Assembly: GCA_002482845.1 (NCBI GenBank)
Contig: DLGT01000095.1
Location: 43,754-107,753, forward strand
Direction of reading: 5' to 3'
DNA: 64,000 nucleotides
Origin: Saprospiraceae bacterium UBA7687
GTDB taxonomy: Bacteria; Bacteroidota; Bacteroidia; Chitinophagales; Saprospiraceae
This document shows, piece after piece, positions 18,190 to 25,960 of the stretch. The notes under the pieces are model-generated. The model made no database searches, was not told the origin of the DNA, and saw only the letters and a list, made by a program, of their open reading frames with translations. Positions within the stretch are counted from its first letter, which is position 1, and each line of letters begins with the position of its first letter. The translations under genes were made by a program, and so were the position numbers.

Positions 18190-20532
18190 TTATGGCTTTA
18201 ATTCCTTTTGAGCCGCTTTCTGCATTGGATTTAGTTTCTCCTTATACTTATGCTGTTTGAATAATTGGAAACGTGTAGGCAATTCTTTGATTGGCCAGTT
18301 GTTATTGGATTCATCGATGTCTGCTGTTTCTTTGTTTGGGTCAATGATGATTGAAGTTACTTCTTTCTTTTTGACAAATACCTTGGTAAACTTCTCTTCG
18401 TTTTTGCGCCAAATTTCTACGGGAACGCGCTCTACTTCCTTGCTACCGTCTTCAAATGTCCATTCAATAATCACAGGCATCACAAGTCCTCCTTTATTGC
18501 TAAAATGAAGTTCGTAATAGTTTTTATCACCATATTTCTCTTGTTTTTCTTCAGGTGTAAATAGACTGTCGTATTTCATTTGAATGGTGATATCTACAGA
18601 ATCTTCGGTTTCCCAAGGTCGATAGGTATTGTAAAAATCAAATACTGTACTGTCTTTTTCTACAGGAAACTGCCCAAACTGTGCTCGGTTTCGTTGACGA
18701 GTAAGGAAATCTAAAGGTTTTTTGATGACGTTTTTCATGGTATCGATCTTTTTCTCTGGATCATTTTCAAGATCGGGTTTGTACCAAGCGACACTGTCAA
18801 GAGAGACATCCACAGCATCTATACTATAAAACCATCCTCTCCAGAACCAATCTAGATCCATGGCGCTTGCCTCTTCCATCGTACGAAAAAAATCATCTGG
18901 TGTAGGATGTTTGAATGCCCATCTACGACAATATTCTTTAAATGCGTAATCAAAAAGCTCTCTGCCCATGATCGTTTCTCGGAGAATATTTATGGCTGTG
19001 GCTGGCTTATCATACGCATTATTGCCGTAATCAATAATGTTTTCACTATTAGTCATGATAGGTTCGAGCTTGTTTTTTGGACGAGACATGTACTCCTTAA
19101 TATTATGAGGTACTCCACCTTCAGATTTGAAATCATTGTCCCATTCTTGCTCAGTGAGAAACTGCATAAAACTATTGATACCTTCATCAAACCAAGCCCA
19201 CTGTCGCTCATCACTATTGATAATCATAGGAAAATAAGTGTGACCTACTTCGTGTATGATTACCAAAATAGCAGCTCTTTTTGAACCTTCCGTATATGTG
19301 CCATCATCTTCTGCTCGACCAGGATTGAATGAGATCATTGGGTATTCCATACCATTGGCAGCTTCCACAGAGATCGCTACAGGATAAGGATACGGTATGC
19401 TATACTTGGAGTATGTCTTAAGGGTGTGGTCTATTACTTTAGTACTATACTTATTATAAATTGGATATGCTTCTTTGCCATAAAGGCTCATACACATTAC
19501 TTTTTGACCCAATTCGTTGACGTGAGGCATGGCATCCCAAGCAAATTTTTTACTAGCAGTCCATGCAAAATCACGTACATTTTTAGCTTTGTATTTCCAT
19601 GTTTTTGTTTTTGTAGCAATGGGTGTTTTTTCGTTTGCTTTTGCTTCATCAAGGTTTACGATTAGCAAAGGTGTCTTGGCAGATTGTGCTTGGGTCCATC
19701 TGTTATATTGGGTTGGTGTCAATGTTTCTTTATAGTTTTGGCATTCACCAGTTGCAGCTACCACGTGATCTGATGGGAGTGTGATATTGACTTCATAGTC
19801 TCCAAAAGTGAGTGCAAACTCGCCTGTACCTAGAAACTGTTTGTTTTGCCATCCTTCAAAATCACTGTAGACACACATCCTCGGAAACCACTGAACCACT
19901 GTATAAAGGTAATTTTTGTTATCTGCAAAATATTCGAATCCACCTCTTCCCCAACTTGGTGTCTTCATCCGATCTATCATATAATATGACCAATCAATGC
20001 TGAATGTGACTTTTTTGCCAGCTTTCAATGGTGTAGGCAGATCTATTCTCATCATACTTTCATTGATAATATATTTTAGAGGAGTTCCTTTATCAGACAC
20101 GACTTTTTTGATATTGACTCCATATTTGTCCAATTGGCTTGTTGCTTCTAAACGTTCTAATGCACCTTCATTCATCACGTCAAACATTTTTGAAGCGTTC
20201 ATATGGTGTTTTGTATTAGAACTTTGGTGTTCATTTTCATCTAGCTGTACCCATAGATATGGAAGGTCAACAGGAGAGTTGTTATGGTAAGTGATAACCT
20301 CTGAACCGTCTATCCGTTGTTCCTTAGTATCAAGCGTACAATTTATTTTGTAATCTGCTTTTTGTTGCCAATATTTAGGTCCTGGAGCTCCATCTGCACC
20401 ACGATATTCATTAGGTGATCGGAGCATATTATCGAGTTGCTCAAATTTTTTACCATGGTTAGATCGCTCTTGAGCATGAATTATTGAGAAAGAACAGAGT
20501 ATCAAAAACAGGAATTGTACGGATAACTTCAT
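18190..20532 (-). CDS. Secreted M1-family zinc aminopeptidase
   Basis: This 780-residue peptidase has a signal peptide (MKLSVQFLFLILCSFSIIHA). The gluzincin zinc site HEVGH is at residues 427-431, with the third ligand in WFDEG at E450, exactly the M1 spacing of 18 residues. The exopeptidase motif is GMEYP rather than GAMEN, a variant seen in the Bacteroidota members. A long N-terminal beta domain precedes the catalytic domain. The C-terminal ~200 residues include a beta-rich section with SNKGGLVMPVIIEWTFEDGS and no T9SS sorting domain, so it is probably periplasmic or outer-membrane associated. With two POT transporters in the window it fits protein scavenging (inference). Confidence 0.93.
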   Translation of the reverse strand: MKLSVQFLFLILCSFSIIHAQERSNHGKKFEQLDNMLRSPNEYRGADGAPGPKYWQQKADYKINCTLDTKEQRIDGSEVITYHNNSPVDLPYLWVQLDENEHQSSNTKHHMNASKMFDVMNEGALERLEATSQLDKYGVNIKKVVSDKGTPLKYIINESMMRIDLPTPLKAGKKVTFSIDWSYYMIDRMKTPSWGRGGFEYFADNKNYLYTVVQWFPRMCVYSDFEGWQNKQFLGTGEFALTFGDYEVNITLPSDHVVAATGECQNYKETLTPTQYNRWTQAQSAKTPLLIVNLDEAKANEKTPIATKTKTWKYKAKNVRDFAWTASKKFAWDAMPHVNELGQKVMCMSLYGKEAYPIYNKYSTKVIDHTLKTYSKYSIPYPYPVAISVEAANGMEYPMISFNPGRAEDDGTYTEGSKRAAILVIIHEVGHTYFPMIINSDERQWAWFDEGINSFMQFLTEQEWDNDFKSEGGVPHNIKEYMSRPKNKLEPIMTNSENIIDYGNNAYDKPATAINILRETIMGRELFDYAFKEYCRRWAFKHPTPDDFFRTMEEASAMDLDWFWRGWFYSIDAVDVSLDSVAWYKPDLENDPEKKIDTMKNVIKKPLDFLTRQRNRAQFGQFPVEKDSTVFDFYNTYRPWETEDSVDITIQMKYDSLFTPEEKQEKYGDKNYYELHFSNKGGLVMPVIIEWTFEDGSKEVERVPVEIWRKNEEKFTKVFVKKKEVTSIIIDPNKETADIDESNNNWPIKELPTRFQLFKQHKYKEKLNPMQKAAQKELKP

Positions 20533-20556
20533 ATTGAATTAATTAATATTTGGGTT

Positions 20557-20564
20557 CAAATATA
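20557..20564 (-). promoter_or_regulatory. -7 box (TATATTTG) of the M1 peptidase gene
   Basis: The minus strand carries TATATTTG 24 bases before the ATG at 20532, matching TAnnTTTG. No TTG -33 box is seen at the normal spacing. Confidence 0.4.
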
Positions 20565-20676
20565 AGTTTAATATTGAGAATCATTTTCTTTTTCCGACAA
20601 ATGAAATCAATTAATATATTAACTAGAGAAAAGGCGAACCTAACTAAGTTTATTATATTATCTTGATAAAGTTAAT

Positions 20677-22137
20677 TTACTTAAAAATCAAAGGCACACT
20701 ATACCAAACAAATAAGGTAATGAGCACTATAGCGATTAGATTCATAACAAAACCTACCTTTATCATTTCTATCATTTTGATGTGATTGCTTGCAAATACG
20801 ATGGCATTCGGTGGTGTGCCCATAGGTAACATTCCTGCACAACTGGCTGCTAATGTCATAGGAATGCCTAGTAGCAGTGGATTGATATGCATAGCGTCTG
20901 CCATAGATGATACTACAGGTGCAAATACAATGACTTGCGCTACATTGCTCATTACTTCGCTGATAAAAATAGATATGACTGCGATCATAAAAACTAGTAA
21001 TAAGACATTAGCAGTACTACCTGATAACCAATGACCAAGGATCTGTATTAGACCCACTTTTTCTAATGCTTCTGCTAGACAGATCCCACCACCAAATAGT
21101 AATAAAATACCCCATGCCATTTTATTTGTGTCTGACCAAACTAATAAAGCAGTTTCTTTATCTGATGAGTTTTTAGCTCCTGATGGTATGACAAACAAAG
21201 CTAGGGCTGCCATCAGCGCTATGATGGTATCATCTAGTTTGAAAAGTTGCTGACTGTTATTTATTAACGATCTGAATATCCACATAACAGCAGTAACTAT
21301 AAAAACAAATAGTACTCTTTGTTCAGGAATAGTAATGGGTCCCAAGGTTTTTATCTGATCATACATCAGGTTTTGAGAGCTTAGGTCGTATTTGATGTGA
21401 TTGGGATACAGCCATTTTACCATTACAAAATAAAGGGCTATCAATAATAAAATGGCTATTGGTGTACACAATAACATCCATGACATAAAATCTATGTCAG
21501 TGTTATATTTACTCTGAAAATAACCTATGTATGCCACATTAGGAGGAGTACCGATGATGGTAGCAATGCCTCCTATGTTGGCAGCATAAGCAATGGCAAG
21601 CATTATGGTAAGGTTGAAGTGACCATAATTTGCCCCTTCTTGTTTGTTTTGTGAAATAACAGCAATTACAGATAGTGCAATAGGATACATCATCATAGTC
21701 GTGGCAGTATTGCTCAGCCACATGCTCAATAGACCTGTTGCAAGTATAAAACCCAAAACTATTTTGTCACCACCTGTACCTGTTTTTTTGATAATATTGA
21801 GTGCTATTCTTTTATGTAAATCCCATTTTTCGATAGCTAATCCTAGCATAAACCCTCCAAAAAATAAGAAGATAACCGGATTAGCATAAGACTTTGATGT
21901 TTCTTCTAATGTGGAAATTTTTAATAATGGAAATAATATCAGCGGTAATATAGCAACAACTGGCATGGGCAAAGCATCTGTGACCCATAAACTTACCATG
22001 AGGATTGCAATGGAAAGCACTGTGGATGCATTATTTGCCAAGCTTAATGGGTTTATATACCAAAAAGCAACAGCGCACAAAGCAGCTATTGAGATTACAA
22101 GTACATTTTTAATGGGTGACGACAAATTGCCTTTCAT
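20677..22137 (-). CDS. DASS-family (SLC13) sodium/anion symporter
   Basis: This 486-residue inner-membrane protein has about 11 to 12 hydrophobic segments. Features of the divalent-anion:sodium symporter family are WVTDALPMPVVAILPL near the N-terminus, FLFFGGFMLGLAIEKW, the SNT motif WLSNTATTMMM, GIATIIGTPPNVAYIG, and the C-terminal repeat SEVMSNVAQVIVFAP with LPMGTPPNAIVFAS. These are the inverted-repeat SNT-type substrate sites that bind dicarboxylates or sulfate. Which anion is carried cannot be read. It follows the CotH-like gene by 12 bases on the same strand, so both are probably on one transcript. Confidence 0.93.
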   Translation of the reverse strand: MKGNLSSPIKNVLVISIAALCAVAFWYINPLSLANNASTVLSIAILMVSLWVTDALPMPVVAILPLILFPLLKISTLEETSKSYANPVIFLFFGGFMLGLAIEKWDLHKRIALNIIKKTGTGGDKIVLGFILATGLLSMWLSNTATTMMMYPIALSVIAVISQNKQEGANYGHFNLTIMLAIAYAANIGGIATIIGTPPNVAYIGYFQSKYNTDIDFMSWMLLCTPIAILLLIALYFVMVKWLYPNHIKYDLSSQNLMYDQIKTLGPITIPEQRVLFVFIVTAVMWIFRSLINNSQQLFKLDDTIIALMAALALFVIPSGAKNSSDKETALLVWSDTNKMAWGILLLFGGGICLAEALEKVGLIQILGHWLSGSTANVLLLVFMIAVISIFISEVMSNVAQVIVFAPVVSSMADAMHINPLLLGIPMTLAASCAGMLPMGTPPNAIVFASNHIKMIEMIKVGFVMNLIAIVLITLFVWYSVPLIFK

Positions 22138-22149
22138 GTAAGGAGAAGA

Positions 22150-23766
22150 CTATTGTTTTACGATTTTTTCAACAAAGGAATTAGTTCCATCATTTACTTG
22201 TAGAAGAAACATTCCTATTGGCAACATTGAAATATCTAGATTAACGAGGTTCTTATTTAGTATAGAATATTTAGGCTCAAATTGTTGACCTTTTATGTTG
22301 AATAATTGTATATTAATATCTTCGTCAAATTCTTTATAAAACTGAATTTGGAGATTATCTGCTGCAGGATTTGGTGAGAATGTAAATAAAGAATTTGGGG
22401 ATTCTTCTATATTGCTACTATCTATTTTCCATACGATGTCTAGATAGTCAATCCTGTTATTCACCCAGGTTTTTAAGTAAATGACTTCTTCTTGATAAGT
22501 ATTTCCTACGTAATAATTTGGCCAAACATATTGACCTAAGACAGGCCATTTTTGAAAATTTCTAGTTTTTGATTGGTCCACTAATAGTGCGATAGAATCG
22601 ATGACAAAGTGCATTCTGTCTTTTGACAATTGATTCGTCCTGAGTTCTTTCCACCTAAGCTTTAAGTCTTTATAAAAGCTTTCATCTTGTAGAAACCTGT
22701 TCCACCAAAAGTGTACGACCCAATAATCGTCACTACAGACATTATTAAATGAATTAATGACCAATCCATTTGGATCTCCTTGCGTACAATAGTCTACATT
22801 GCCAAATCCTAGATTAAAATCCCATATTGGACCAAACTTTATTTTACCGCCTTCGCTGTCCCTATCTTTGTAAAAAAAAGTACTCAACCTATATGCATCT
22901 GGATTTTTGGTCAGTTCATTCATAATGATATAATCCATGAGACTTTTTGTATCAATATATTGACGATATCCCGTCAAAGGGTCTTTAAAATTACTTGCAA
23001 TAATTGAATTTTCTACTTTATTTATATGGTTTTGGATATATGCTTTTTGTTGACTGTTTATGTCTTCGATTTGGGGGAATTCGAGTTGGAAAAAGGTGTT
23101 TTGCCATGCATTTGGGTATGGTTTGTATGGGGAGATCCATCCTTCTCCACTATTTGATCCAGTTTCTTTATCTATCTTTAAAATGTATCCGCCTGTCAGT
23201 TTGTCACCACTTATGTCTTCGGGTTCAATATTTTTAATATCAACCCTATTTTTGTCTCGTTTGATTTTTTCCATAAAGATGTACACTCCCTCATATTGAC
23301 CATTGATGACTAGTTCGCAGTATTTTCCCCTAGTTGTATAGTCCATAAAAGATCCACCTATGATGTAAGCCAACATATCGCGCATCAATGATTTGTCATT
23401 GTAAGTAGCATTAAGTATCCAATCGTTTTCCTCAGGCATACCTAACAGAGAAATGTTATTGTTTTCACCATCAGCGGTAATGGTTTCTAGACCAAAAGGT
23501 TTTTTAGGAAACTGCTGAGATGATGATCCACGAAACTCTATGCCAATGAGACCATTATACTCATTAGGTGTATCCGTGACTTTATTTTCTACGCCAGGAC
23601 CGTTGTATATGATAGACATTTGGGCAGTAATCTTAGGATCGTCTTTAATTTCCTTGCCTTGTGTATTGATAAGGATGATGGGAAGGTCAGACTTAGTAAA
23701 ATTTACTTGAGCGTATATGTGTATGTGAACAAAAAGTACTAGGGAAAAAGATATGAAAAACTTCAT
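22150..23766 (-). CDS. CotH-kinase-like secreted protein with T9SS type A sorting domain
   Basis: This ~538-residue protein has a signal peptide (MKFFISFSLVLFVHIHIYA). Residues ~60-440 match the CotH family, a protein-kinase-like fold: GIEFRGSSSQQFPKKPF, a nucleotide-site segment NGQYEGVYIFMEKIKRD, and FGPIWDFNLGFGN containing the metal-binding Asp. The C-terminal ~85 residues (FTFSPNPAADNLQIQF to VEKIVKQ) form a T9SS type A sorting domain, so it is exported by the SprA machinery and anchored or released at the surface. The ATG at 23766 was chosen over a TTG 9 bases upstream. CotH phosphorylates spore-coat proteins in Bacillus; the target here is unknown. Confidence 0.92.
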   Translation of the reverse strand: MKFFISFSLVLFVHIHIYAQVNFTKSDLPIILINTQGKEIKDDPKITAQMSIIYNGPGVENKVTDTPNEYNGLIGIEFRGSSSQQFPKKPFGLETITADGENNNISLLGMPEENDWILNATYNDKSLMRDMLAYIIGGSFMDYTTRGKYCELVINGQYEGVYIFMEKIKRDKNRVDIKNIEPEDISGDKLTGGYILKIDKETGSNSGEGWISPYKPYPNAWQNTFFQLEFPQIEDINSQQKAYIQNHINKVENSIIASNFKDPLTGYRQYIDTKSLMDYIIMNELTKNPDAYRLSTFFYKDRDSEGGKIKFGPIWDFNLGFGNVDYCTQGDPNGLVINSFNNVCSDDYWVVHFWWNRFLQDESFYKDLKLRWKELRTNQLSKDRMHFVIDSIALLVDQSKTRNFQKWPVLGQYVWPNYYVGNTYQEEVIYLKTWVNNRIDYLDIVWKIDSSNIEESPNSLFTFSPNPAADNLQIQFYKEFDEDINIQLFNIKGQQFEPKYSILNKNLVNLDISMLPIGMFLLQVNDGTNSFVEKIVKQ

Positions 23767-23960
23767 AAATAACAAATTTCTGTAAAGATAGTGTTTCCAC
23801 CAATAAGTCAGCCATGAAATATCTAAAGCCTAGGTCTTAGATAAGATTAAAGGTGTTTTTTATACTTATAATACTCATATTATCTGAACATGAAGTATAG
23901 TTATTGTAAATCGATAATCCACTGTATTTAATATAATTATAAAATTAATGACTAAAACTA

Positions 23961-23991
23961 TTGACAAATCAATTTAAATAATTTAACTTTG
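23961..23991 (+). promoter_or_regulatory. Promoter of the acyl-CoA dehydrogenase gene
   Basis: TTGAC at 23961, a spacer of 20 bases after TTG, and TAACTTTG at 23984-23991 match the Bacteroidota TTG/TAnnTTTG promoter. The ATG follows 26 bases after the -7 box. Confidence 0.65.
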
Positions 23992-24017
23992 AGTTAAATT
24001 TTAAAAAACCATTAGAT

Positions 24018-25820
24018 ATGTCGGCCACAATAACAGAAAATGTAACCTTAAAAGGAGGCGAATTCCTTATTAAAGATAGTAATTATCAGGATCTTTTTAT
24101 TCCTGAAGATTTTAATGAAGAGCAACTCATGGTCAAGGAGACTGTCAAGTCTTTTGTAGAGCAGGAAATACATCCTTATGTAGAGCGGATAGAAAAACTA
24201 GAGGAAGGATTGATACCTTCTATTCTTGATAAATTTGCAGAGCTCGGATTATTAGGTACACATATGCCTGAATCTCTTGGTGGAAGCAATCTTGATTATA
24301 TCACCAATACCATTATTGGCGAAGAAGTGGGACCATCAGGCTCCTTCAGTGTAAGTTACAATGCGCATACAGGCATCGGGATGTTGCCTATTTTGTATTA
24401 TGGAACAGAAGTGCAAAAACAAAAATACCTTCCAAAACTAATCACAGGAGAACTTAAATCTAGTTATTGTCTCACAGAGCCATCAAGTGGTTCGGATGCT
24501 TTGTCTGCAAAATCTACTGCAATACTGAATGCAGAAGGAACACATTACATACTGAATGGTCAAAAAATGTGGATTACAAATGCAGGGTTTGCAGATATAT
24601 TTACCGTCTTTGCACAAGTAGATGGTGATAAGTTTACAGGATTTATATTGGAGAAAGGAATGGAAGGTTTTACACTAGGTGCAGAAGAAAAAAAGCTTGG
24701 TATCAAAGGATCTTCTACCCGTCAAATCTTTATGGAGAATGTACAAGTACCTAAAGAAAACTTATTGGGTGAGATAGGAAAAGGCCATTTGATTGCCTTT
24801 AATGTACTCAATACGGGTAGATTCAAATTGGGAGCATCATGTCTAGGTGGTTGTAAAAAAATAACAAGTGTTGGTATCCAATATGCCAATGAAAGGGAAC
24901 AATTTAAAACACCTATATCGTCTTTTGGTGCTATACAATACAAATTGGCAGAGCAAGCTATTAGAAATTTTGTGACAGAAACAGCCGTATATAGAACTGC
25001 CCAACTCATCCAAAATGGTGAAATACACTTTAAAGACGCAGGCAGTGACTTTGCCAAATCAAAACTTGAAGCCGCTGAAGAATACGCACTTGAGTGTTCG
25101 ATCATTAAGATCATAGGGTCAGAAACGCTTGATTATGTGGTGGATGAAACCGTACAAATATTCGGAGGTATGGGATATTCAGAAGAAGGAATTATAGCAA
25201 GAGCATATAGAGATTCAAGAATCAATCGTATATTCGAAGGTACTAATGAAATCAATCGTATGGTCATGCTCAGTACAATACTTAAAAGTGCGATGAAAGG
25301 AGAACTGGACCTCATGACACCTGGTATGGCAGTACAAAATGAACTTATGAATGGTGTAGCATCATCAGAAGTTTTTGTGGGAGATTATGCAATGGAACAA
25401 CAAGCGGTAGCTAATTTCAAAAAAGTGCTGATCATGCTTCTTGGTACTGCGGCACAACAAGCTATGTCTGGACAGTTGAATCTTAAAACGGAGCAAGAGA
25501 TATTAATGAATCTTGCTGATATTATCACAGAAATATTTAATGCTGAGAGTACATTGATGCGAGTGATGAAAATTGCAGCTTCTTATCCTGATAAAGATAT
25601 CAACTTGTATAATGCCATCCTCCGTACCCATTTGCACGATGCTACGAGCAGAGTTACCAAACAAGCTACGGATGCTATTGCTTCATTTGTAGCTCCTGAA
25701 ATGCAAGGTGCCTTCATCAGTGGATTAAGAAAGTTTACTAAATATCCATTGCAAAATGTTAAAGAAAACAGACGTAAAATTGCAGGTGTTTTGATCGCTG
25801 CTGGCGAATATAGCTTGTAG
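24018..25820 (+). CDS. Acyl-CoA dehydrogenase, long form
   Basis: This cytoplasmic FAD enzyme performs the first oxidation of fatty-acid beta-oxidation. The N-terminal helical domain is followed by the FAD-binding block YCLTEPSSGSDALSAKSTA and the WITNAGFAD segment, then the C-terminal domain with QIFGGMGYSEEG and RDSRINRIFEGTNEINR, where the catalytic Glu lies in the EGTNEI motif. It is 600 residues, about 200 longer than short- and medium-chain members; the extra C-terminal helical region resembles that of VLCAD/ACAD9-type enzymes, suggesting long-chain acyl substrates (inference). It stands alone with its own promoter and a terminator at 25842-25879. Confidence 0.95.
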   Translation: MSATITENVTLKGGEFLIKDSNYQDLFIPEDFNEEQLMVKETVKSFVEQEIHPYVERIEKLEEGLIPSILDKFAELGLLGTHMPESLGGSNLDYITNTIIGEEVGPSGSFSVSYNAHTGIGMLPILYYGTEVQKQKYLPKLITGELKSSYCLTEPSSGSDALSAKSTAILNAEGTHYILNGQKMWITNAGFADIFTVFAQVDGDKFTGFILEKGMEGFTLGAEEKKLGIKGSSTRQIFMENVQVPKENLLGEIGKGHLIAFNVLNTGRFKLGASCLGGCKKITSVGIQYANEREQFKTPISSFGAIQYKLAEQAIRNFVTETAVYRTAQLIQNGEIHFKDAGSDFAKSKLEAAEEYALECSIIKIIGSETLDYVVDETVQIFGGMGYSEEGIIARAYRDSRINRIFEGTNEINRMVMLSTILKSAMKGELDLMTPGMAVQNELMNGVASSEVFVGDYAMEQQAVANFKKVLIMLLGTAAQQAMSGQLNLKTEQEILMNLADIITEIFNAESTLMRVMKIAASYPDKDINLYNAILRTHLHDATSRVTKQATDAIASFVAPEMQGAFISGLRKFTKYPLQNVKENRRKIAGVLIAAGEYSL

Positions 25821-25841
25821 TAATGTTTTAACATAAAAAAT

Positions 25842-25879
25842 AAAAGCACATTATGGACATTTGATTCTAGTGTGCTTTT
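25842..25879. terminator. Hairpin terminator between acyl-CoA dehydrogenase and polA
   Basis: AAAAGCACA (25842-25850) and TGTGCTTTT (25871-25879) form a perfect 9-bp stem with a 20-base loop, followed by a T-run on the plus strand and preceded by an A-run, so it can serve both convergent genes. Confidence 0.8.
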
Positions 25880-25960
25880 TTTATTAATAAAAGAAATCTG
25901 TAATCGTTACAAGTGTCATCTAATTTAAATTTGTATAATTTCACCAACTTTTTAATTAGA

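Noticed and set aside
24720..25320. Minus-strand frames within the acyl-CoA dehydrogenase
   Set aside because: Shadow frames of a firmly identified gene with no independent features.
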